Assembly: GCA_025964215.1 (NCBI GenBank)
Contig: JAOPZG010000410.1
Span: 1-5,660 of the forward strand
Direction of reading: 5' to 3'
DNA: 5,660 bases
From: Conexibacter sp.
Lineage (GTDB): Bacteria; Actinomycetota; Thermoleophilia; Solirubrobacterales; Solirubrobacteraceae
Positions 1-4,585 of the stretch are shown here, one piece after another. The notes below the pieces were generated by a model that saw nothing but the letters and a program-made list of their open reading frames with translations, made no database searches and was not told the origin of the DNA. How positions within the stretch are numbered: position 1 is the first letter of the stretch; each line of letters begins with the position of its first letter. A program made the translations under genes and the position numbers.

Positions 1-152
1 GGGGCGATGCCGGCGGCGCGCAGGGCGCCCGCGACGGCGGCCGCGCGCTCGCGCAGCGTCCCGTAGCTCCAGGGCTCGCCGGCGCCCCGCAGCGCGATGC
101 GATCGGGGTCGGCGGTCGCGTGATCCCAGGCGGCCTGGGCGGCGTTGGACAT
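1..152 (-). CDS. AMP-dependent acyl-CoA synthetase/ligase, N-terminal part (partial)
   Basis: Only the first 50 codons are in the window; the gene continues past the left edge. It reads from the ATG at 152-150 as MSNAAQAAWDHATADP and onward. Residues 16-50 carry the pattern that opens many ANL-superfamily adenylating enzymes: PDRIAL, then PWSYGTL at 27-33, then an alanine-rich helix ending in LRAAGIA. In that family (acyl-CoA synthetases, O-succinylbenzoate-CoA ligases, related AMP-binding proteins) this stretch is the first helix of the large domain, and the enzymes activate a carboxylic acid with ATP and join it to CoA. The catalytic P-loop and substrate pocket are outside the window, so the substrate cannot be named. 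No Shine-Dalgarno sequence precedes the ATG; a -10-like TACGAA ends 6 nt before it, suggesting a leaderless mRNA. It is transcribed divergently from the hydrolase at 208. The family call is fairly secure even from this fragment; the subfamily is unknown. Confidence 0.8.
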   Translation of the reverse strand, partial: MSNAAQAAWDHATADPDRIALRGAGEPWSYGTLRERAAAVAGALRAAGIA

Positions 153-158
153 GGGTCA

Positions 159-200
159 TTCGTACAGGCAGTTGAGCCCGCATTCAAGTTCGGCTACGTT
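159..200. promoter_or_regulatory. Symmetric divergent promoter pair for the ligase and the hydrolase
   Basis: Seen: on the plus strand, TTGAGC (172-177), a 17-nt spacer, then TACGTT (195-200), followed 7 nt later by the ATG at 208. On the minus strand, TTGAAT (187-182), a 17-nt spacer, then TACGAA (164-159), followed 6 nt later by the ATG at 152. The two promoters lie back to back with overlapping -35 regions. They share one dyad centre between 179 and 180: CGTA (161-164) pairs with TACG (195-198), and TTGA (172-175) pairs with TCAA (184-187). Inference: sigma-70-like promoters that start transcription at or within a base or two of each start codon. The hexamers match consensus only moderately (TTGA is the strong part of each -35), so the assignment depends on spacing and symmetry. 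The same dyad could instead be read as an operator for a dimeric repressor. Confidence 0.5.
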
Positions 201-207
201 CGCCCGC

Positions 208-1191
208 ATGTCCAAGATCCCCATCATCGGCGGCGAGATCGAGCCGTCCCAGCTCGGCCGCGCGCTGATGCACGAGCACGTCTTCGTCCGCACCCCGGAT
301 CTCCAGGAGGCGTGGCCCGGGTTCATGGGCTTCGACGAGGAGGCCGCCATCGCCGACGCCCACGCCAAGCTGCTGGCGATCAAGGCGTCCGGGATCGACA
401 CGATCGTCGACATGACCGCGCCCGGCCTCGGCCGCAGCATCGGCCCCGTCGCCCGCGCCGCCGAGGGCACCGGCCTCCAGGTCATCGTCGTGACCGGGTA
501 CTACACCTACACCGACCTGCCGTTCCCCATGAAGTACAACGGCGCGGGCAAGATGTTCAACAACGACCCGGACGACCGCTTCCTGGTCGACCTCTTCGTG
601 CGCGACATCGAGGAGGGGATCGAAGGCACGGACATCAAGGCCGGCGTCGTGAAGTGCTGCACCGACGAGCCGGGCGTGACCCCGGACATCGAGCGCCTGA
701 TCCGCGCGGTCGCACGCGCGCATCTGCGCACCGACGTCCCGATCATGACCCACACGCACGCGAAGTCCAAGCGCGGGCTCGACCAGCAGCGGATCCTGCG
801 CGAGGAGGGCGTCGACCTCACGCGCGTGCTGATCGGCCACTCCAACGAGACCTCCGACCTCGACTACCTCGAGGCGCTGCTCGCCGAGGGCTCCTACCTC
901 GGCTTCGACCGCTGCGGGCTGAAGGTCGACGAGCCGCTGGAGGACCAGCAGGCCACGCTGGTCGAGCTGTGCAAGCGCGGCCACGCCGGCCAGATCGTCC
1001 TCTCCCAGGACCGCCACTGCACGACCGACTGGTTCCCCGAGGAGCTCGTCCTCGCCGTCCTGCCCGAGTGGCGCCACGACTTCGTCCAGACCGACCTCGT
1101 CCCGGGCCTGCTGGCGAACGGCGTCACGCAGGACCAGGTCGACGAGATGATGCTGCGCAACCCGGAGAGGTTCTTCAGCGCGAGGGCGTGA
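208..1191 (+). CDS. Phosphotriesterase-family metal-dependent hydrolase (Php-like, possible lactonase)
   Basis: A 327-residue amidohydrolase-superfamily TIM-barrel protein of the usual phosphotriesterase (PTE) length. All expected binuclear metal ligands are visible: H22 and H24 in MHEH, the lysine to be carboxylated K149 in GVVKCCTDEPG, H182 in THTHA, H211 in IGHSNETSDLDY, and D268 in LSQD. Other family segments include YYTYTDLPF (98-106), RGLDQQRI (189-196) and the C-terminal RNPERFF. From memory, it resembles Mycobacterium tuberculosis Php (Rv0230c) along its whole length. Family members hydrolyse lactones, esters or organophosphates in the cytosol; the native substrate here is unknown, and a lactone or ester is more likely than a phosphotriester. 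The ATG at 208 was chosen over an in-frame ATG at 145 because it gives the family's normal N-terminus, lies outside the divergent ligase gene and sits 7 nt after a -10-like TACGTT. There is no Shine-Dalgarno sequence. The 3' end overlaps the tetR end by 17 bp. Confidence 0.92.
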   Translation: MSKIPIIGGEIEPSQLGRALMHEHVFVRTPDLQEAWPGFMGFDEEAAIADAHAKLLAIKASGIDTIVDMTAPGLGRSIGPVARAAEGTGLQVIVVTGYYTYTDLPFPMKYNGAGKMFNNDPDDRFLVDLFVRDIEEGIEGTDIKAGVVKCCTDEPGVTPDIERLIRAVARAHLRTDVPIMTHTHAKSKRGLDQQRILREEGVDLTRVLIGHSNETSDLDYLEALLAEGSYLGFDRCGLKVDEPLEDQQATLVELCKRGHAGQIVLSQDRHCTTDWFPEELVLAVLPEWRHDFVQTDLVPGLLANGVTQDQVDEMMLRNPERFFSARA

Positions 1192-1837
1192 TCTCGAGCC
1201 GCAGCGCGTTGGCCCACAGGCGCGTCAGCGTCCACACGAGCTGCTCGCGGTCGACGTGGTCGCCGATGATGTAGACGGAGTGGGCGAGGCGGCCGACCAT
1301 GCCGGAGAGGGCGCGGGCGGCGATGGTGGGGTCGAGCTCGGGGTCGGCGAGGCCGCGGGCCTGGAGGTCGCGGATCGAGCGCGCGTTGCGCTCGACGAAG
1401 AGGGCGCCGCGACGGCGGCGCAGCTCGCGGAAGTTGTCGTCGATGTTCGCGACCTGCTCGAGCAACCGCATCAACTTGGCGTTGCGCTCGTAGGCCTCCA
1501 GGTACGCGCGATTGCTCGCCTCGATGATCGCGACGGGATCCTCGTCGCCGACGACCTCGCGCACGTGCGGGTGGAGCATCTCCTCCTGGGCCTCCTCGAG
1601 GACCGCGGCGAAGACCTCCTCCTTGTTCGTGAAGTACGTGTAGAACGAGCCGGTCGAGCAGTTGGCCTCGGCGGTGATGTCGGTGAGCCGCGCGTTGAGG
1701 TAGCCGTCGCGCTCGAAGACCGTGCGCGCCGCGGTGACGAGCGCAGCGCGGGTGCGGGCGCCGCGGGCGGTGCGGGGCGGCTCGCGGACGGCGTTCTCCG
1801 TGGTCTTCACCGGCCTGGTTGTACCTGTGCTTGGCAT
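1175..1837 (-). CDS. TetR/AcrR-family transcriptional regulator
   Basis: A 220-residue one-component regulator. After a basic, disordered-looking leader (residues 1-24), the TetR DNA-binding domain spans about 27-80. ARTVFERDGYLNARLTDITAEA is followed by the recognition helix with the signature STGSFYTYFTNKEEVF (61-76). The rest is the variable all-helical ligand and dimer domain, ending in LTRLWANALRLE, a C-terminus I associate with actinobacterial regulators near acyl-CoA genes. The ATG at 1837 lies 5 nt past the marR stop, so the two are surely cotranscribed. A G-rich GGCGGGG about 10 nt upstream is a weak ribosome binding site. A GTG at 1810 is an alternative start that would still leave the DNA-binding domain intact. 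One oddity is C60 at the turn before the recognition helix, where most relatives have a small aliphatic residue. The effector is unknown. Likely targets are the neighbouring ligase and hydrolase, or the efflux gene. Confidence 0.92.
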   Translation of the reverse strand: MPSTGTTRPVKTTENAVREPPRTARGARTRAALVTAARTVFERDGYLNARLTDITAEANCSTGSFYTYFTNKEEVFAAVLEEAQEEMLHPHVREVVGDEDPVAIIEASNRAYLEAYERNAKLMRLLEQVANIDDNFRELRRRRGALFVERNARSIRDLQARGLADPELDPTIAARALSGMVGRLAHSVYIIGDHVDREQLVWTLTRLWANALRLEITPSR

Positions 1838-1842
1838 CAGGA

Positions 1843-2313
1843 TCAAACCCCGCCGGGCGCGTCGAGCTCCGAGAGCGCGGTGCGCGCCTCGTCCAGGAGG
1901 CGGCGCAGCGCCTCGTAGCGCTCGCTCCCCAGCACGTCCTCGAGCTGCGCCTCGACGGCGTCCTCGGCGGCGGTGCCGGCGGTCCGCGCCGCGGCGCCGG
2001 ACTCGGTGATGTGCAGCCCGATCGCGCGGCCGCCGGCCAGCCGCCGCTCGACGAAGCCGTGCTTCTCCAGGCGCGCGACGACCTGGCTGATCGCCTGCGG
2101 CGTCTTGGGCGTGCGGCGCGCGATCTCGGCGATCGTGGTCCCGGGCTGGGACGCGATCTGATCGAGGAGCCCGACGGAGGCGGGGGTCAGCGTGACGTCG
2201 CCGGGCACCCGCGCCAGCGTCGCCTCGCTCAGCTGCGACGTGTGCGCCGAGACCTCCCAGAGCAGGTGCCCGAGGGTGTGCGCCCAGCGCTCGTCGGCGG
2301 GTTCGTCGGCCAC
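1843..2313 (-). CDS. MarR-family transcriptional regulator
   Basis: A 156-residue winged-helix regulator of typical MarR length. Helix 1 (about 8-34) belongs to the dimer interface. The winged helix runs from LTPASVGLLDQIA (42-54) through TIAEIARRT (60-68) and the recognition helix KTPQAISQVVARLEKHGFV (70-88), to the wing ERRLAGGRAIGLHITESG (89-106). The C-terminal helices (107-150) complete the dimer interface. The start is a GTG at 2313, 6 nt after a -10-like TAGGCT (2325-2320) and without a Shine-Dalgarno sequence. Its divergent partner is a multidrug-type MFS pump only 79 bp away. The MarR/pump pair with a palindromic array between them is the classic arrangement in which MarR represses itself and the pump and is released by a small, often phenolic, ligand. 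That role is inferred from context. It is the first gene of a marR-tetR operon. Confidence 0.93.
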   Translation of the reverse strand: MADEPADERWAHTLGHLLWEVSAHTSQLSEATLARVPGDVTLTPASVGLLDQIASQPGTTIAEIARRTPKTPQAISQVVARLEKHGFVERRLAGGRAIGLHITESGAAARTAGTAAEDAVEAQLEDVLGSERYEALRRLLDEARTALSELDAPGGV

Positions 2314-2319
2314 GGCTGG

Positions 2320-2330
2320 AGCCTACCGTA
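2320..2330 (-). promoter_or_regulatory. Candidate -10 region of the marR-tetR operon
   Basis: On the minus strand, two overlapping -10-like hexamers are visible: TACGGT (2330-2325) and TAGGCT (2325-2320). TAGGCT ends 6 nt before the GTG at 2313, which would place the transcript start on the start codon. TACGGT would give a leader of about 5 nt and has a possible -35, TTGGTC (2352-2347), at a 16-nt spacing. That -35 lies inside the CAAG/CTTG repeat array, so a bound regulator would block it. No good -35 is visible for TAGGCT. Confidence 0.4.
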
Positions 2331-2333
2331 GGG

Positions 2334-2375
2334 CAAGTCCTTGTAAGACCAAGAGCTTGCAATAGCAAGACCTTG
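2334..2375. promoter_or_regulatory. MarR operator array: three CAAG-NN-CTTG units at 16-bp period
   Basis: Three identical 10-bp palindromic frames recur exactly every 16 bp: CAAGTCCTTG (2334-2343), CAAGAGCTTG (2350-2359) and CAAGACCTTG (2366-2375). Read with the other phase, the same bases form two 14-bp inverted repeats: CTTGTAAGACCAAG (2340-2353) and CTTGCAATAGCAAG (2356-2369). The second has 5-bp arms, CTTGC and GCAAG. Such short inverted repeats with TTGC/GCAA arms are common for MarR-family dimers. The array fills the middle of the divergent marR/MFS region and covers the -35 of both candidate promoters, as expected for joint repression. The binding protein is inferred from position; the TetR encoded by the second operon gene is the alternative. 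Confidence 0.65.
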
Positions 2376-2384
2376 TGTTAGCCT
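2357..2384 (+). promoter_or_regulatory. Candidate promoter of the MFS efflux gene
   Basis: TTGCAA (2357-2362), a 16-nt spacer and TAGCCT (2379-2384), then 8 nt to the ATG at 2393. The -35 lies within the best palindrome of the operator array and the third CAAG-NN-CTTG unit fills most of the spacer, so a bound repressor would exclude RNA polymerase. The spacing predicts a transcript that starts one or two bases before the ATG. Confidence 0.45.
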
Positions 2385-2392
2385 GCCACGCC

Positions 2393-3829
2393 ATGGCCCC
2401 GATCTCCCCCTCCACCCAGCGCTGGACGCTCGTCGCCGTCTGCCTCGGCACGTTCATGCTGCTGCTCGACGTCACGATCGTGATCGTCGCCCTCCCCGAC
2501 GTGCAGCGCTCGCTCCACGCCGGCTTCTCCGACGTGCAGTGGACGATCGACGCGTACGCGCTCTCGCTCGCCGCGCTGCTGCTGCCGATGGGCTCGCTCG
2601 CCGACCTCTTCGGCCGCCGCCGGCTGTTCGCGATCGGCCTCACGGTCTTCACCGTCGGGTCGCTGCTCTGCGGCGTGGCGCAGTCGCCGCTGATGCTGAT
2701 CCTCTCGCGCGCGGGGCAGGGCATCGGCGGCGCGATCGTCTTCGCGACCTCGCTCGCGCTGCTCGCCCAGACCTTCCACGGCAAGGCGCGCGGGACCGCG
2801 TTCGGCGTCTGGGGCGCCGTCGCCGGCGTGAGCACCGCGCTCGGCCCGGTGCTCGGCGGGCTGCTCACCAGCGGGCTGAGCTGGCGCTGGATCTTCCTCG
2901 TCAACCTGCCGGTCGGGATCGTCGCGCTGAGCATCACGCTCACGCAGGTCCAGGAGTCCCGCCCGCCGCATGCGCGGCGCGTGGACGTCGCCGGCTTCCT
3001 CGTCTTCACCGCCGGGCTGGTCAGCCTCGTCTTCGGCCTGATCGAGTCGAGCGAGCGCGGTTGGGGCGACACGGTCGTGGTGGTGGCGTTCGTGCTGGCG
3101 GCGCTGCTGCTCGCCGCGTTCCCGGTCGTGGAGAAGCTCCAGGCGCAGCCGATGTTCGACCTCTCGCTCTTCCGCAAGCCGACGTTCGTCGGCGGCTCGA
3201 TCGCGGCGTTCGGGATGAACGGCTCGCTCTACGCGATGTTCGTGTACTTGATCCTCTACCTCCAGGACGTGCTGCACTACGACGCGCTCCAGAGCGGCCT
3301 GCGGCTCGTGGTCATCACGGGCGCGACGCTGTTCACCGCGATCCCGGCCGGCCGGCTCTCGGCGCACATGCCGGTGCGCTGGCTGATCGGCCCGGGGCTG
3401 CTGCTCGTCGGCGGCGGGCTGCTGCTGATGCGCGGGCTCGACGGCTCGTCCTCGTGGACGGACCTGATCCCCGGCTTCGTCGTCGCCGGCCTCGGCAGCG
3501 GGCTGGTCAACGCGCCGCTGGCCTCGACCGCGATCGGCGTGGTCGAGCCGCGCAACGCGGGCATGGCCTCGGGGATCAACACCACCTTCCGCCAGGTCGG
3601 GATCGCGACGTCGATCGCCGCGCTCGGCTCGATCTTCGCCACCAAGCTGCACGGGGCGACGGGCGCCACGTACACCGCGCGCTACGCCGCCGGTATCGAC
3701 GAGCTGCTGCTGATCGCCGCGCTGCTCGCGCTCGTGTGCGGCGTCGCCGCGCTGCTGCTGATCCGCCAGAAGGACTTCGTCCCGCACGGCCCGCCGGCGG
3801 TGGCCGAGGAGGCGGCGGCGGTGCGGTAG
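2393..3829 (+). CDS. MFS efflux transporter, DHA2 (EmrB/QacA) family, 14 TM segments
   Basis: A 478-residue inner-membrane, proton-driven exporter. Hydrophobic segments can be counted at roughly 12-33, 52-70, 78-97, 100-125, 138-160, 166-186, 199-219, 226-246, 267-288, 303-323, 330-348, 358-380, 398-416 and 435-457: the 14-helix layout of the DHA2 group. Diagnostic motifs are LDVTIVIVALP in TM1 (25-35, with membrane-embedded D26), motif A GSLADLFGRR (67-76), motif B around R106 in LSRAGQGIGGA, and the proton-antiporter motif C beginning GPVLGG (151-156) and followed by LSWRWIFLVNLPVG. These set drug:H+ antiporters apart from uptake MFS proteins. The substrate cannot be read from sequence. The ATG at 2393 was preferred to an in-frame GTG at 2375 because the GTG lies in the operator array and upstream of the -10. 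The gene is divergent from marR and probably repressed by it. It has no linked membrane-fusion partner, consistent with a single-membrane exporter. Confidence 0.95.
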   Translation: MAPISPSTQRWTLVAVCLGTFMLLLDVTIVIVALPDVQRSLHAGFSDVQWTIDAYALSLAALLLPMGSLADLFGRRRLFAIGLTVFTVGSLLCGVAQSPLMLILSRAGQGIGGAIVFATSLALLAQTFHGKARGTAFGVWGAVAGVSTALGPVLGGLLTSGLSWRWIFLVNLPVGIVALSITLTQVQESRPPHARRVDVAGFLVFTAGLVSLVFGLIESSERGWGDTVVVVAFVLAALLLAAFPVVEKLQAQPMFDLSLFRKPTFVGGSIAAFGMNGSLYAMFVYLILYLQDVLHYDALQSGLRLVVITGATLFTAIPAGRLSAHMPVRWLIGPGLLLVGGGLLLMRGLDGSSSWTDLIPGFVVAGLGSGLVNAPLASTAIGVVEPRNAGMASGINTTFRQVGIATSIAALGSIFATKLHGATGATYTARYAAGIDELLLIAALLALVCGVAALLLIRQKDFVPHGPPAVAEEAAAVR

Positions 3830-3857
3830 CCCGTTGCGGGCGCCTCGCGCAAGCGCC
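3829..3857 (+). terminator. Possible weak hairpin after the MFS gene
   Basis: Immediately after the MFS stop, GCCCG-TTG-CGGGC (3829-3841) can form a 5-bp stem. An overlapping alternative, GGCGC (3839-3843) with GCGCC (3853-3857), can form another. Neither has a following T-run, so this is at best an inefficient or Rho-assisted terminator, and in DNA this GC-rich it may be chance. Read-through from the pump gene into gntR is therefore possible. Confidence 0.25.
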
Positions 3858-3858
3858 G

Positions 3859-3885
3859 TTGCATCCGCTTGCGTACTTGTATACT
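3859..3885 (+). promoter_or_regulatory. Candidate promoter of gntR-aceE
   Basis: TATACT (3880-3885) is the best -10 hexamer in the window, matching TATAAT at five of six positions. TTGCAT (3859-3864) lies upstream with a short 15-nt spacer, so the -35 is less certain. The start codon is 10 nt beyond the -10, giving an expected leader of only three or four bases and no room for a Shine-Dalgarno site. The -10 sits within the palindrome at 3871-3892. Confidence 0.55.
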
Positions 3886-3892
3886 AGTACGC
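3871..3892. promoter_or_regulatory. GntR operator palindrome over the -10
   Basis: GCGTACTTGTATACTAGTAC followed by GC is a 22-bp inverted repeat centred on GTATAC (3879-3884). Only one pair fails to match (T3878 against T3885). Its core TTGTATACTA fits the TNGT-NN-ACNA pattern typical of FadR/FCD-type GntR regulators. It ends three bases before the gntR start codon and contains the -10, so the encoded GntR is the obvious ligand, acting as an autorepressor and as repressor of aceE. The palindrome is seen; the identity of the binding protein is inferred. Confidence 0.75.
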
Positions 3893-3895
3893 GAC

Positions 3896-4585
3896 ATGCG
3901 GTCGACCTTCCGTGAGCGCTCGCTCGGGACCTCTGCGCGCGACCAGGCGTACGTCGCCCTGCGCAAGGCGATCGTCGGCGCGGAGCTGGAGCCCGGACGG
4001 CGCCTGTCGGAGAACCAGCTCGCCGAGCTGATCGGCGTCAGCCGCACGCCCGTGCGCGACGCGCTCGCCCGCCTGCGCGACGAGCGGCTCGTCGCGATCG
4101 TCCCGCAGCTCGGCACCTTCGTCACCTACATCGACGAGGAGGCCATCGCCGACGCGCACTTCGTGCGCGAGGCGCTGGAGGTCAGCGCGATCCGGATCGC
4201 CGCGCGCGACGCCGGGGTCGACCAGCTGCGCGACCTGCACGAGAACCTGGAGGCGCAGGAGCGCGCGGTCGCCGACGACGACGCCGCGTCCTTCGCCCGC
4301 CTCGACGACGACCTGCACCGCCAGCTCTGCGACCTCTCCGGCCGCGAGGTGGCGTGGCGACTCAGCGAGCGGACGCGCGGGCAGCTCGACCGCGTCCGGC
4401 TGCTCAGCCTGCCCGAGGCCGGCTACCGCGGCCAGATGCTCGCCGAGCATCGCGCGGTCGTCGGCGCGGTCGCCGGCCACGACGCCGTGGCCGCCGAGCG
4501 CGAGTTGCGCTCGCACCAGCGGATGGTCCTGTCCAGCCTGCCCGCCATCCGCGACGCTCACCCCGAGTACTTCCAGGAGGACTAG
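3896..4585 (+). CDS. GntR-family regulator with FCD ligand domain, upstream of aceE
   Basis: A 229-residue regulator. The N-terminal GntR winged helix covers about 12-78, with LRKAIVGAELEPGRRLSE (22-39), NQLAELIGVSRTPVRDALARL (40-60, recognition helix within SRTPVRDAL) and the wing at VAIVPQLGTFV. The C-terminal all-helical FCD domain follows (about 85-212). Its metal-binding tetrad can be proposed as D137 and H141 (LDDDLH), H185 (AEHRAVV) and H207 (RSHQRM), with the conserved arginine R91. Such domains bind small carboxylates such as pyruvate, lactate or citrate. The ATG at 3896 was chosen over an upstream in-frame TTG at 3869 because the TTG lies upstream of the -10, in the promoter spacer. 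The gene directly abuts aceE, mirroring pdhR-aceE in Escherichia coli, whose PdhR is also an FCD protein that responds to pyruvate. By analogy this protein probably controls pyruvate dehydrogenase, but its effector is unproven and similarity alone does not make it a PdhR ortholog. Confidence 0.92.
   Translation: MRSTFRERSLGTSARDQAYVALRKAIVGAELEPGRRLSENQLAELIGVSRTPVRDALARLRDERLVAIVPQLGTFVTYIDEEAIADAHFVREALEVSAIRIAARDAGVDQLRDLHENLEAQERAVADDDAASFARLDDDLHRQLCDLSGREVAWRLSERTRGQLDRVRLLSLPEAGYRGQMLAEHRAVVGAVAGHDAVAAERELRSHQRMVLSSLPAIRDAHPEYFQED
4575..4580 (+). promoter_or_regulatory. Ribosome binding site of aceE inside the gntR end
   Basis: AGGAGG lies 5 nt before the aceE ATG, within the last codons of gntR (encoding QED). 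It is a perfect core Shine-Dalgarno sequence at good spacing, and it fixes the aceE start. Because the gntR stop (TAG 4583-4585) abuts the ATG, terminating ribosomes can re-initiate directly. Confidence 0.85.

Noticed and set aside
145..207. N-terminal extension of the hydrolase from an upstream ATG at 145
   Set aside because: It would overlap the divergent ligase start and include the bidirectional promoter; the extra 21 residues do not resemble the PTE family start, which fits the ATG at 208.
120..1274. Long plus-strand open frame overlapping the hydrolase in another frame
   Set aside because: Its translation is an arginine- and proline-rich low-complexity product typical of a shifted frame in very GC-rich DNA, and the hydrolase frame has every family motif.
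1838..2368. Extension of the tetR reading frame upstream through marR
   Set aside because: The extension is a shifted-frame reading of marR. The TetR domain is complete from the ATG at 1837, and marR has its own full set of winged-helix motifs.
2378..3787. 469-codon minus-strand open frame opposite the MFS gene
   Set aside because: The product is rich in Glu, Arg, Gln and His with no domain; it is the antisense shadow of a well-recognised 14-TM transporter.
3829..3857. Strong intrinsic terminator between the MFS gene and gntR
   Set aside because: Stems are only about 5 bp and no T-run follows, so I list it only as a weak candidate.
2539..3915. 458-codon plus-strand open frame shifted against the MFS gene
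   Set aside because: It is arginine-rich nonsense in a second frame, and it runs through the gntR promoter and palindrome.
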